The notes beneath the pieces are model-generated. The model had not been told where the DNA came from, ran no database searches, and saw only the letters and a program-made list of their open reading frames with translations. Made by a program: the position numbers and the translations under genes. Positions 27,468-36,172 of a stretch of 64,000 bases of DNA are shown here, piece after piece. Positions within the stretch are counted from its first letter, which is position 1, and each line of letters opens with the position of its first letter. The DNA is from Bin18 sp965200355 (GTDB lineage Bacteria; Desulfobacterota; Binatia; Bin18): positions 2,790,001-2,854,000 of the forward strand of contig OZ241351.1 of the NCBI GenBank assembly GCA_965200355.1, given 5' to 3'.

Positions 27468-27929
27468 ATGCTCATCCCGCTGCTATCTGCGTTCATGCTT
27501 GCCGTAGGGCTTGGTTTTCTGCTGCCCGCCCCCGAGTTCTCGCCTGCTCTGGCCTGGGCTGAGACGAACCCGGCTCCCGAAACCTCACCGGGGTCAGAAA
27601 AGCAACACTCCGCAATACCGCTCTCCACCCATGCCAGCCAGCCGGCCACCTTATCGCCGGAGCTGTTCAGCGGAGCAGTCAGAGAGGGGTACACCATCGC
27701 TCAAACCATCCCGGACGTATTGGCCGGACTGCACTGCTACTGTGGCTGTGACCGGTCCATGGGGCACGGCAACCTCCTGGATTGCTTTGTGGACGATCAC
27801 GCCGCCGGCTGAATGCACTGTTTACACGAAGCGCAGGATGCGCAGACTTTATTTGAAGCAGGCGTCCCCCCAGAGGCCATTGCGGATTTTATCAATAAAA
27901 AATACGGTCCGGCTCCGTCTAGGCCGTAA
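27468..27929 (+). CDS. CYCXC (PCYCGC)-family exported protein, candidate selenoprotein
   Basis: The frame from ATG 27468 has a signal peptide (about residues 1-31), a low-complexity Ser/Pro linker, and then the family core with HCYCGCDRSMGHGNLLDCF at about residues 88-106. At 27810-27812 an in-frame TGA falls after DDHAAG. The same frame then continues open with MHCLHEAQDAQTLFEAG and ends at TAA 27927-27929. In the PCYCGC family this place carries the first Cys of a Cys-x-x-Cys, so reading TGA as selenocysteine gives U-x-x-C and a complete 153-residue protein. A GC-only hairpin lies downstream at 27831-27843. If TGA is a true stop, the protein is a truncated 114 residues. Function of the family is unknown; a periplasmic metal or thiol role is plausible. 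Confidence 0.65.
27831..27843 (+). promoter_or_regulatory. Candidate bacterial SECIS hairpin
   Basis: GCGC (27831-27834) pairs with GCGC (27840-27843) around a five-base AGGAT loop. The loop begins 22 bases after the TGA at 27810-27812, and its second base is G. Bacterial SECIS elements are described as small apical loops 16-37 bases downstream of UGA with a G in the first two loop positions, so this fits. The stem is only four base pairs, so chance cannot be excluded. Confidence 0.35.
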
Positions 27930-27935
27930 AACGCC

Positions 27936-28715
27936 CTAAAGGTCTTTGAGATAAAAACGGACGCCACAGACCTGTACCTGCTCGTCCGATACCCGACACC
28001 CGCGTTGCTCTGCCCGTGTCAGGAGCCCTGGGACATCGGCAACAACGAGATCAACCCCGCCCAAACCATCTCCGCGCCCATCCGTGGCCTCAACAAACCG
28101 GACCTCAGCATTCTCCAGCGGAAAGAACCGGCGACCTTGACTGTCCTGCTGGAATGGAACGCCGGCAATGTCTGCCCACCTCTGGGCCATGGATTGCGGG
28201 TCATGGGACTGCAATTCGACGGCGGAGTAGCCCCTGATTACCTCAGTCCGCCGGGCCGTGTCCCAGCCGGCCCCACCAGCCGGTTCCCAATGCCCTTGGG
28301 GCTCATTCCTCGGGTCCCAGTCGAGTTCAAAGAAGGCGCCCCCCGTGTCGCCAGGGTGCAACTGCATACACTGAAAGCCGTGAATATCTTGCTCCCAGGC
28401 AATGCGTACCCCGCGTTGCTGCGCCCGGGCCTTGCCGGCCTGTTGTGTTTCGCGGCTGTCGCATTGGCAGATGACCATATAGCCGCCATTGCCGTTACGA
28501 CGTTGCAGAAAGCGGCCGGCCGCGGTGTTGTCCTGGGTTGGTGCGACCACTTCAAAAAAGTTTGCGCCGACCGGAAACAAAGAGTTCTCTAAGCCGAAAA
28601 CGCCCACCCCTTCATCAACAAAACACACCTCCAAGCCGAAGATGGATTTGAGATCATCAACCACAGGGGCGAGTGTCTCCGCCACGAAACATATCTGTCG
28701 TAACCGTATCGTCAT
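27936..28715 (-). CDS. VOC-fold (glyoxalase/bleomycin-resistance) family protein
   Basis: The 259-residue product looks like two VOC halves: residues about 1-130 (RQICFVAETLAPVVDDLKSIFGLEV, then FFEVVAP and GGAFFELDWD) and about 140-259 (SAVELQSHDPQSMAQRWADIAGVP, ending VCGVRFYLKDL). VOC enzymes use a divalent metal for isomerase, dioxygenase or lyase chemistry on small substrates. The substrate cannot be read. It is convergent to the CYCXC gene, with only six bases between the two stop codons. Confidence 0.8.
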   Translation of the reverse strand: MTIRLRQICFVAETLAPVVDDLKSIFGLEVCFVDEGVGVFGLENSLFPVGANFFEVVAPTQDNTAAGRFLQRRNGNGGYMVICQCDSRETQQAGKARAQQRGVRIAWEQDIHGFQCMQLHPGDTGGAFFELDWDPRNEPQGHWEPAGGAGWDTARRTEVIRGYSAVELQSHDPQSMAQRWADIAGVPFQQDSQGRRFFPLENAEVRFVEATDGRGDGLGGVDLVVADVPGLLTRAEQRGCRVSDEQVQVCGVRFYLKDL

Positions 28716-28858
28716 GACTTTCTCCTTTGTCTCAGGTGGTCGCGTATGTTCGACTCTGGCTCTGGTATCGGAACTCTGCGGGTATTGCTACCGGGCTGGC
28801 GCTTGCTCGGGCCGGAGGTGGTGGTGTAACGTTGGGTCCCAGCGCACAAGGAGGCTCT

Positions 28859-29257
28859 ATGGCTTAAGCTGAACGCGGTCACGTACTCACGGTCTTTGCG
28901 GTCCTGTTTGCTATCCTGGCGATATCAAATTTGCTGAAACCCCTCCAACTGACTGAATCGGCCGGCTTTGTCCTGTTTGGCTCTCGGCTGTCCGGGATGT
29001 CAAATGCCATAGCCGGCATCGTGGCCGGTCTCTATTTACTCGTCTATGCCTATGGCATCTGGCATCTGAAACGGTTTGTTGTGGGCCTGGCGCATGCGTA
29101 TGCGCTGTATGTCATTTTGAACCTGCTGCTCTTTATGTACCGCGGGGGCCAAGCGGAGCAGGTGGGTCTCTTCTATCTTCTCTACTCCGCTGTTGGGATT
29201 GGCGTCTCTCTCGGCTCAGCGCTTATCCTGACGAAGCGCAAGACCGACCTCACGTAG
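28859..29257 (+). pseudogene. Small four-helix membrane protein with a stop at codon 3
   Basis: A strong AAGGAGG at 28848-28854 is followed by ATG GCT TAA at 28859-28867. The same frame then stays open to a TAG at 29255-29257. It encodes a typical small membrane protein: a helix (HVLTVFAVLFAILAISNLL), then three more hydrophobic segments with GIWHLKRF and a final LTKRKT. The ribosome site and the frame agree, so the TAA looks like a point lesion or a sequence error in a real gene. The next usable start in frame is TTG 28931, which would lose most of the first helix. Family unknown to me. Confidence 0.65.
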
Positions 29258-29520
29258 GGACCGACCAGACTGGAGCGAACACGCAGCTTCGACTAGTATT
29301 CTCACTCTTTGTCAGGTATGCTGGCCTGGTATCACACGAAAACGAACCGCGAGCAGGTCTCTTTCCCTTTGTAAGAAATCCCGCTCAGAAGCGGGTCTCA
29401 GGTTGCTCAGGCCCGAGTTCCACGTTTCCCAGGTTCTCTCTCATCATACGGCGCGCCGCTGCCTTGCCCGCGCCCCTATCCGCCCGCGCCGCTGGGCAGC
29501 GCGGAGAAAGAGATGGTCCT

Positions 29521-30768
29521 TTGACAACAGATTGTTCTGACTTTTCCGAGCTTGGGTTGATCCCCGAGCTTTTACGCGCCCTGGAAGACGCGCAATACGC
29601 AACCCCAACCCCGGTTCAGGCCCAGGCCATTCCGATTGCCCTGAGCGGGAAAGATATGCTCGCCTGTGCTCAGACCGGGACGGGCAAGACTGCCGGATTT
29701 CTCCTGCCCATTCTGCAACGTTTCACCCCCGCAACGTCGAAAACAGTCCGGGCTTTAGTGCTGACGCCGACTCGTGAACTTGCCGTCCAAATAGGAGAAA
29801 GTGCCCAAACCTACGGAAAATATGTGCCAGTCCGCTCAACCGTGGCCTACGGTGGGGTCGGGCTCGTGCCACAAGCCGACCGGCTCCGGCGTGGGGTGGA
29901 ACTGCTGATCGCCACCCCTGGACGCCTGCTCGATCATCTGAATCGAGGCAACGTCCGGCTCGCTGACGTTGAGGTGCTCGTCCTGGACGAAGCCGACCGT
30001 ATGCTGGATATGGGCTTTCTCCCCGATGTCCGCCGTATTCTGGCTACTCTGCCTGAAGCGCGCCAAACGCTGTTGTTTTCTGCAACTATGCCGTCGGAGA
30101 TTGAGCGCCTGGCCCAAGACACGCTGAGCGAGCCCGAGGTGATTGATGTCGGGCGTCGGGCCACGCCGGTCGCGACGTTGCGTCATGTGCTCTATCTGGT
30201 GGAAGCTGACCGGAAAAACGATCTGCTGTCTTACCTCCTCCAACATGGCAGTCTCAGGCACGTGCTCATCTTCACGCGGACCAAGGTCCGTGCGGAACGG
30301 CTGTCCAAACGCCTGTCTCAGACGAATCGCCGGGTTGCCGCCCTGCATGGCGATAAGACTCAGCGCGTTCGCACCCAGGTGCTCAATAATTTTAAGAGCG
30401 GACAGGTGGATGTCCTGGTCGCAACCGATGTTGCCGCGCGCGGTCTGGACGTTGAGGGCATTTCCCATGTGGTGAATTTTGACGTTCCCAACCGGCCGGA
30501 AGATTATGTCCACCGCATTGGCCGGACCGCCCGAGCTATGGCGACCGGGGACGCGCTCACCTTTGCCTCGTCCGATGAGGTCGAAGCCGTGCGCGCTATT
30601 GAAAGTCTGTTAGGCAAAGGGATTCCCCGCAAGATGATTAAGGGTTTTGAACCGACGCATTTCACCGTCCGCCGGTTTGCGAAACCAGCAACCTCGCGTG
30701 GAGCCCGCATTGCCAGTGGTGCCATCCGACACTTCAGGCCAGGCGGCCGGCGGCGACAGAGCGCGTAA
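29521..30768 (+). CDS. DEAD-box ATP-dependent RNA helicase (RhlE-like)
   Basis: I start at TTG 29521, about 10 bases after a GGAGAAAGAGA ribosome site, so that the family N-terminus (FSELGL) begins properly. The 415-residue protein carries all motifs: the Q motif PTPVQAQAIPIA, AQTGTGKT, PTRELA, LDEADRMLDMGF, SAT, FTRTK, ATDVAARGLD and HRIGRTAR. The basic C-terminal tail (FRPGGRRRQS) is short, as in RhlE-type helicases that act on ribosomal or mRNA structures. The leader of 263 bases upstream holds a hairpin (29380-29395), CCCGCT/AGCGGG, with no T-run. Confidence 0.92.
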   Translation: MTTDCSDFSELGLIPELLRALEDAQYATPTPVQAQAIPIALSGKDMLACAQTGTGKTAGFLLPILQRFTPATSKTVRALVLTPTRELAVQIGESAQTYGKYVPVRSTVAYGGVGLVPQADRLRRGVELLIATPGRLLDHLNRGNVRLADVEVLVLDEADRMLDMGFLPDVRRILATLPEARQTLLFSATMPSEIERLAQDTLSEPEVIDVGRRATPVATLRHVLYLVEADRKNDLLSYLLQHGSLRHVLIFTRTKVRAERLSKRLSQTNRRVAALHGDKTQRVRTQVLNNFKSGQVDVLVATDVAARGLDVEGISHVVNFDVPNRPEDYVHRIGRTARAMATGDALTFASSDEVEAVRAIESLLGKGIPRKMIKGFEPTHFTVRRFAKPATSRGARIASGAIRHFRPGGRRRQSA

Positions 30769-30799
30769 GTTTCCTTTACTTGGTTGCTCTGGCCCCGTT

Positions 30800-31192
30800 C
30801 TAGCCGCGCTCGACAAACTCCAGGATATTGCCTTCGGGGTCCTCAATCATGGCGATGCGGGTGCCGGGCCGAATTTCGGTTTCCGGGATGGTGAATGCCG
30901 CGCCCTTGTCCTTGAGGGCCGCGCACAGCCGGCTCAGGTCTTTGATGACAAAGGTGAGATAGCCGATACCCAAGCGTTTGCCAAAACCGTTCGGGGCGGC
31001 CGGCGGGACTTCTTTGGGGTCCATGAGCTTGATGTCGCTCGTCCCGTGCCGGAAGCGATGGATGGTGCCAAAGGCGGTCGGCACTTCTTCGGTCTTCTCC
31101 AGGCCCAGCGTGCCCTGGTAAAAATCGAGCATGGTGCTGATGTCTTTGACAAAAATCCCAACGTCAATGGAGTCTTTTGCGGGTTGTAGCAC
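30800..31192 (-). CDS. VOC family protein, glyoxalase-like
   Basis: A 130-residue single-domain VOC protein: DVGIFVKDISTMLDFYQGTLGLEK at the start, then FRHGTSDIKLMD and, at the end, EDPEGNILEFVERG, which carries the metal-ligand Glu. It resembles lactoylglutathione-lyase-like or methylmalonyl-CoA-epimerase-like proteins, but lacks features to choose. It follows the gloA-like gene (31216-31611) by 23 bases on the same strand, so they are probably cotranscribed. Confidence 0.85.
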   Translation of the reverse strand: MLQPAKDSIDVGIFVKDISTMLDFYQGTLGLEKTEEVPTAFGTIHRFRHGTSDIKLMDPKEVPPAAPNGFGKRLGIGYLTFVIKDLSRLCAALKDKGAAFTIPETEIRPGTRIAMIEDPEGNILEFVERG

Positions 31193-31215
31193 TGCGCCCT
31201 CCTTTTTGTGGTCTG

Positions 31216-31611
31216 CTATCCGCGAGCGCCTTTGAGATCAATCAGTTCGACCTTGTAGCCATTCGGGTCTTCAATAAAAGCGATAACCGCGCCGCCGTGC
31301 GCCATCGGGCCGGGCTCGCGCACCACATTGATGCCTTTCCCTTTGAGTTCGTCGCAGGTCTGATAGATATCATCCACGCCAATCGCCAAATGCCCAAAGG
31401 CGTTTCCCTGGTCATAGCTCGACGTGCCCCAGTTATGCGTCAACTCAACCACGGTGTTATTCTTTTCGTCACCGTAGCCCACAAAGGCCAGCGTAAACTC
31501 ACCGCCCGGATAGTCCTGCTTGCGTAGCAGCTTCATACCCAGCCCGTCGCAGTAGAATTTGAGTGACTCGTCCAGGTCGTTGACCCGAATCATGGTGTGT
31601 AAGAACTCCAT
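31216..31611 (-). CDS. gloA: Lactoylglutathione lyase (glyoxalase I)
   Basis: The 131-residue protein has the glyoxalase I pattern: LHTMIRVNDLDESLKFYCDGLGMKLLRK, FVGYGDEKNNTVVELTHNWG, YDQGNAFGHLAIGVDD and a C-terminal EDPNGYKVELID. The metal ligands His5, Glu56 region, His in GHLAIGV and Glu in KVELID are present, as in Ni-type enzymes. It converts the glutathione-methylglyoxal hemithioacetal to lactoylglutathione. RBS GGAGGGC lies upstream on the minus strand. Confidence 0.88.
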   Translation of the reverse strand: MEFLHTMIRVNDLDESLKFYCDGLGMKLLRKQDYPGGEFTLAFVGYGDEKNNTVVELTHNWGTSSYDQGNAFGHLAIGVDDIYQTCDELKGKGINVVREPGPMAHGGAVIAFIEDPNGYKVELIDLKGARG

Positions 31612-31722
31612 ATGCTGCCCTCCTTAGTATTGCTGTGATTGGACTCGCTCTCATGGTTCTCTGATGGATTGCTGTTAGTTTGCGGAATTCGTGCCCATCG
31701 TGCAATGGGTTTACGTTCATCC

Positions 31723-33639
31723 CTACACATCCACGTCTTCGACTCGAGGCGCTCGCTCCATGATAAAGCGGAAGCGCGGCTGAACCTCTTTTCCCATCAA
31801 GGTCTGGATGGCCTTTTCGGTTCGCTCGGCATCCTGAATAGCAACCTGGAGCAAGGTGCGCGTGCGGGGGTCCAGCGTTGTTTCCTTGAGGGTGGGCGGA
31901 TTCATCTCACCTAAGCCCTTAAAGCGCTGGACCTGGGCCTGACTGGCCTGTCCGTTTTGCTGGGCCAGCAGGCGTTCCTTGGTGGCGTCATCGTCGGCCC
32001 AAAGGACTTTCTTGCCGACCTCGATTTTATACAGCGGTGGCTTGGCAATATAGATACAGCCGGCGCGAATCAGCTCGGGCAGGTGGCGGTAGAAAAAGGT
32101 CAACAGGAGCGTGCAGATATGGTTGCCGTCGGAATCGGCGTCCATCAGCAGACAGACTTTATGGTAGCGGAGCTTGGACAGGTTAAACGCCTGGCCCACG
32201 CCACACCCCAGGGCTGACACAATATCGTTTAATTCTTTATTGGTCAGGATTTTATTGAGTGGGGCCTGTTCCGTATTCAACACCTTGCCGCGGAGCGGCA
32301 GGATGGCCTGAAAGCCCCGGTCGCGGCCCTGCTTGGCTGAACCGCCGGCAGAATCTCCCTCAACAATAAAAAGTTCGCTGCGCGCCGGACTGGTTGAGGA
32401 ACAGTCGGCCAGCTTGCCGGGCAGGTTCAGACGATGGGAGACGGCCCCCTTACTCCGCACGGTTTCCAAGGCGGCGCGTGAGGCGGCGCGTGCGCGGGCT
32501 GCCAGGAGCACCCGCTGGGCGATCGTTTCTGCCTGGGAGCGATTCTGGAGCAGAAAATTCTCCAGGGCGGTGCGGACCAGGTTGTCAATTTGCGCGGTGG
32601 CTTCTGGGTTGCCGAGTTTTTCTTTGGTCTGCCCCTGGAACTGAGGGTGTTTGAGATACAAGCTGAGGAGGGCGACCAGCCCTTCGCGCGTGTCGTCGGC
32701 CGTAATGGATACCCCTTTGGGCGTTAGATTGTTGACGTTCATGTAATTGCGAACGGCCTTCACGATGGCGCTTTTTAAGCCGGTTTCATGCGTGCCGCCA
32801 AAGGGAGTGGGGATGCCGTTCACAAACGAGTGGACGCGCTCTTCCGGCGACTCCGTCCAGGTCAGGACACATTCCAGGGGAGGCGAGGTGGCGCGTTCAA
32901 GGTGAAAGATATCCTGAATAACCGCCTGTTTATCGCTATCGGCGAGCAGCTTGTGGAGATAGGCTTTGAGGCCGTCTTTATACAAGAATTGCTGGGTTTG
33001 CCGGCTGACCTCGTTCCGAAAGACGAGGGTCAGCCCTTTGTGCAGATAGGCTTTGGCTTCCAGTCTTTCGGCAATGCGTTCCGGTTTGCAGGTAATGGAC
33101 GGGAAAATATCGGGGTCGGGGTGAAAGGTGAGGGTGGTACCGTGTCCGCGCGCCTCACCAATCTGTTTGAGTTCGGTGGTTGCCTTGCCCCGGCTGAAGC
33201 GCTGCTCCCACTCGACGCCATCCCGGCGGATACGGGCCAGCAGGTGGTCGGCCAGCGCATTGACGACGGAAGCCCCCACGCCGTGGAGACCGCCAGAGTG
33301 CGCATAATTCTGATCGCCGAATTTCCCGCCGGCGTGGAGGGTGGTCAGAATCAACTCGAGCGCCGGCTTCTTGAACTGGGGATGGATGTCTACCGGAATC
33401 CCCCGTCCGTTGTCGCTGACGGTGACGGTTGCACTGTCTTGATGCAGGGTCACCTCAATCCGACTGGTATGACCGTTCATGGCTTCATCCACCGCATTAT
33501 CGAGCAGTTCCCAGACGAGGTGATGGAGGCCGGTGCTATCCACCCCCCCGATGTACATGCCGGGCCGTTTCCGAACGGGATCAAGCCCCTCAAGAACGGT
33601 AATATCTTTTGCCGTGTAAGCTTGCTTGCGCGCTGCCAT
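31723..33639 (-). CDS. parE: DNA topoisomerase IV subunit B
   Basis: Start at 33639, after a GGAGG ribosome site, gives 638 residues. The GHKL ATPase part shows GMYIGGVDSTGLHHLVWELLDNAVDEA, DNGRGIPVD and GGLHGVGASVVNAL. The TOPRIM part shows VEGDSAGGSA and LMDADSDGNHI. The length and the pairing with parC 38 bases upstream support topoisomerase IV over gyrase. The complex decatenates daughter chromosomes. Confidence 0.9.
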   Translation of the reverse strand: MAARKQAYTAKDITVLEGLDPVRKRPGMYIGGVDSTGLHHLVWELLDNAVDEAMNGHTSRIEVTLHQDSATVTVSDNGRGIPVDIHPQFKKPALELILTTLHAGGKFGDQNYAHSGGLHGVGASVVNALADHLLARIRRDGVEWEQRFSRGKATTELKQIGEARGHGTTLTFHPDPDIFPSITCKPERIAERLEAKAYLHKGLTLVFRNEVSRQTQQFLYKDGLKAYLHKLLADSDKQAVIQDIFHLERATSPPLECVLTWTESPEERVHSFVNGIPTPFGGTHETGLKSAIVKAVRNYMNVNNLTPKGVSITADDTREGLVALLSLYLKHPQFQGQTKEKLGNPEATAQIDNLVRTALENFLLQNRSQAETIAQRVLLAARARAASRAALETVRSKGAVSHRLNLPGKLADCSSTSPARSELFIVEGDSAGGSAKQGRDRGFQAILPLRGKVLNTEQAPLNKILTNKELNDIVSALGCGVGQAFNLSKLRYHKVCLLMDADSDGNHICTLLLTFFYRHLPELIRAGCIYIAKPPLYKIEVGKKVLWADDDATKERLLAQQNGQASQAQVQRFKGLGEMNPPTLKETTLDPRTRTLLQVAIQDAERTEKAIQTLMGKEVQPRFRFIMERAPRVEDVDV

Positions 33640-33677
33640 AGGTACCTCCGCCTCCTCCACTCCATCCCGCGACCGGC

Positions 33678-36047
33678 TCAGGACAAACGCTTCGTGCCGT
33701 GCCGAGTGCCGTTGCCCAGCACCCCAATCAGCAGCGGTCGTTTGACTACACGCTGGCCCTTGCCGGCCCGTTTGCCGAACGGAATCTCCCGCGCTGGAAT
33801 TTTCCGCTCTTTGCCGTCTTTATTCAGAACCGTCACACCCGCGCCAGGCTCGCTTGTGACCGCCCCAACCACATGGTCGTCTTTCTCCAGACGCATGAGC
33901 ATAACCCCACGTCCAGCCCCGGACAATTCGGGAATCTCCCCGGTGGGAAAAGCCAATATATAGCCCGCCGCGGTGGCACACACCGTCTGCCCACCCCTGA
34001 CCGGCTGGATGCTGATCACTGCGTCATCTTCGGACAAACGGGCGATTCTTCTGCCGCTGCGGGTGGTTTCTTCCATATGCGGCGTAAAACGAAATCCCTG
34101 GCCCTTGGCCGTCGCCAGGAGCAGGGCGGGTCCCCGCTCGCCGGCAGCCTGGGCGGAAGAAGCGGGGGGAAACAGGGCGGTCTGGCTTGGCGTGGCCGCC
34201 CCCGTCCCAGGCTGCCGAGGCGCGTCTTCCGCGGGGCGGTCTGGGATCATATCCACGCTGACCACCTGTTCGCCATCCTGAAAATTGAACAGGGTCTGGA
34301 TGGGCTCGCCATAGCCAGCGGTCGCCGGAACGGTGTGAATCCGCAGGACGTAGAGCATCCCCCGATTGGTAAAAACGGCCAGGCGGTCGCGGGTTGTCCC
34401 CTGAAGAACGGCTTTGATCGCGTCGCCTTCCCGCAGTCGGGTACTCGTTGGCTCCTTGAGCTCTCTGACGCGCTTAATCCAGCCCTCACGGCTGAGGACG
34501 ACCGTGGCTTCCTCCTGGACAATATAGGCGTCGGGGTCGTAATTGAGCGGTTCGCCCGCGCGCAGGGCCGTCCGGCGTCGGTCGCTGTACTGCTTGCCTA
34601 GGGCCGCCAGTTCGTCCCGGACGACTGTCCAGCGCTGGCTTGGACTGTTCAACAGCCGGCGCAATTCCTGCGCGCGGGCTTCTTTCTCGGCGCGTTCGGT
34701 CCGAATTTTTTCGACTTCCAAGCGAGCCAGCTGGTAAAGGCGCATATCGAGAATGGCGTTGGCCTGGACCTCGGTCAATTGAAAATTGTGCCGAAGTTTT
34801 TCGCCGGCCTCCCGGCGAGAGGCCGCCTGCCGAATGAGGCGAATGACGCTATCGAGTTGGCCGGCAATCAAGGCCAGACCAGCAAGAATATGCAGGCGGG
34901 TTTCCAGCTCGGCTAACTCATGCCCAAAGCGTTTGGTGACTACCGCAAAACGGAAGTCCAGGAAGTGCTGACACAGGTCGGACAGGCTGGCGCGCAGCGG
35001 TTGGCCGACCTCCGGGTTGGTGGTGGGAACCAGGCAGGTCAGGTTTATCGAAAAGGAGGTTTGGAGGGGCGTATGCCGACATAAATACGCCATGGCCAGT
35101 TCAGCCGGGGTATTGCCTTTGAGATCAAGGACAATGCGAATATCGTCAGTCGATTCATCCCGGACATCGACGACCTGCGGGATTTTGCGACTCCTGACCA
35201 ACTTGGCGATCTTTTCCACGAGTTGGGCCTTGTTGACGGCATACGGCAGGGAGGTGATGACCACCTGACGCTCGCCGCGTGGCCGGGTCTCGACCGTCCA
35301 CTCTCCGCGCAGTTTGAGCGTTCCCTGGCCCTTTTCATACATCTCGCGCAACGCACTCTTATTGGTCAGGATTTCCCCTCCGGTCGGAAAATCCGGGCCT
35401 TTGATGTGGGTCAGCAAACGCGCGGTCGTCAGCGTCGGGTCAGCAATCAGGGCCAGCAGGGCGTTGATGACTTCCCTGAAATTATGGGGTGGAATGCTGG
35501 TGGCCATGCCAACCGCAATACCGCTGGCGCCATTGAGCAAGAGCTGAGGGATAGCGGATGGCAGGACGACCGGCTCGTCCAGGGTCGCGTCATAGTTGGG
35601 GCGATAGGGGATGGTTGGGCCACGCAGGTCGCGGAACAGCTCTTCAGAGAGGGGCGTGAGCTTGGCCTCGGTGTAGCGCATGGCCGCCGCGCCGTCGCCA
35701 TCGAGTGAGCCGAAATTCCCTTCTCCCTGCACCAACGGATAGCGTAACGAGAACGGCTGCGCCAACCGCACCATGGCCTCGTAGGCGGCCTGGTCTCCAT
35801 GCGGATGATATTTCCCCAGGACTTCTCCCACGACGGCCGCGGACTTTCGGGGTCGGGCATCGCCCCCGAGCCGCAGGTTTTGGTGCATGGCGTACAGCAG
35901 CCGGCGCTGCACTGGCTTGAGACCGTCGCGGATGTCGGGCAGGGCCCGTGAGGTAATCACACTCAGGGCGTAGTTCAGATAGCGCGCTTCCGCTTCAGCC
36001 CCGAGGTCTGTGGTCAGGATCTGTTCCGCCACCGCCGCTTTCTTCAT
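33678..36047 (-). CDS. parC: DNA topoisomerase IV subunit A
   Basis: Start at 36047, preceded by GGAGGTGG; the open frame extends to 36161 but that part reads through a palindromic repeat. The 789-residue protein has the breakage-reunion domain with SVITSRALPDIRDGLKPVQRRLLYAMH, HPHGDQAAYEAMVRLAQ, VQGEGNFGSLDGDGAAAMRYTEAKL (catalytic Tyr) and a coiled-coil. A degenerate C-terminal beta-pinwheel follows, in which I see no GyrA box, so ParC is preferred. An Ala/Pro linker with QPGTGAATPSQT interrupts the pinwheel near residue 655. Confidence 0.9.
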   Translation of the reverse strand: MKKAAVAEQILTTDLGAEAEARYLNYALSVITSRALPDIRDGLKPVQRRLLYAMHQNLRLGGDARPRKSAAVVGEVLGKYHPHGDQAAYEAMVRLAQPFSLRYPLVQGEGNFGSLDGDGAAAMRYTEAKLTPLSEELFRDLRGPTIPYRPNYDATLDEPVVLPSAIPQLLLNGASGIAVGMATSIPPHNFREVINALLALIADPTLTTARLLTHIKGPDFPTGGEILTNKSALREMYEKGQGTLKLRGEWTVETRPRGERQVVITSLPYAVNKAQLVEKIAKLVRSRKIPQVVDVRDESTDDIRIVLDLKGNTPAELAMAYLCRHTPLQTSFSINLTCLVPTTNPEVGQPLRASLSDLCQHFLDFRFAVVTKRFGHELAELETRLHILAGLALIAGQLDSVIRLIRQAASRREAGEKLRHNFQLTEVQANAILDMRLYQLARLEVEKIRTERAEKEARAQELRRLLNSPSQRWTVVRDELAALGKQYSDRRRTALRAGEPLNYDPDAYIVQEEATVVLSREGWIKRVRELKEPTSTRLREGDAIKAVLQGTTRDRLAVFTNRGMLYVLRIHTVPATAGYGEPIQTLFNFQDGEQVVSVDMIPDRPAEDAPRQPGTGAATPSQTALFPPASSAQAAGERGPALLLATAKGQGFRFTPHMEETTRSGRRIARLSEDDAVISIQPVRGGQTVCATAAGYILAFPTGEIPELSGAGRGVMLMRLEKDDHVVGAVTSEPGAGVTVLNKDGKERKIPAREIPFGKRAGKGQRVVKRPLLIGVLGNGTRHGTKRLS

Positions 36048-36126
36048 ACATCCACCTCCACCACCCGGATTATCAGTGCCGTCAAGACTGGGGCCAACGA
36101 CCGCGGGAGCGGCCACGTTCCCGATG

Positions 36127-36155
36127 AGCCCCCCAACCCCCCTTATCAGGGGGCT
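36127..36155. repeat. Palindromic element between the hydrolase gene and parC
   Basis: AGCCCCC at 36127-36133 pairs with GGGGGCT at 36149-36155; the loop contains a second C-run (36137-36142) that can pair alternatively with the same G-run. In translation this gives the familiar PLIRGVGG peptide. I recall closely similar AGCCCCC...TTATCAGGGGG elements as dispersed repeats in other genomes. It may end transcription of the hydrolase gene, although no U-run follows. Confidence 0.5.
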
Positions 36156-36172
36156 AAACATGCTCCCGAGGT

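Noticed and set aside
29380..29395. Terminator or riboswitch upstream of the DEAD-box gene
   Set aside because: It is a 6-bp hairpin with a 4-base loop and no T-run; nothing else conserved was recognised in the leader.
31723..36047. gyrB-gyrA instead of parE-parC
   Set aside because: No GyrA box and the QGEGNFGSLDGDGAAAMRYTE segment and sizes favour topoisomerase IV; not absolutely excluded.
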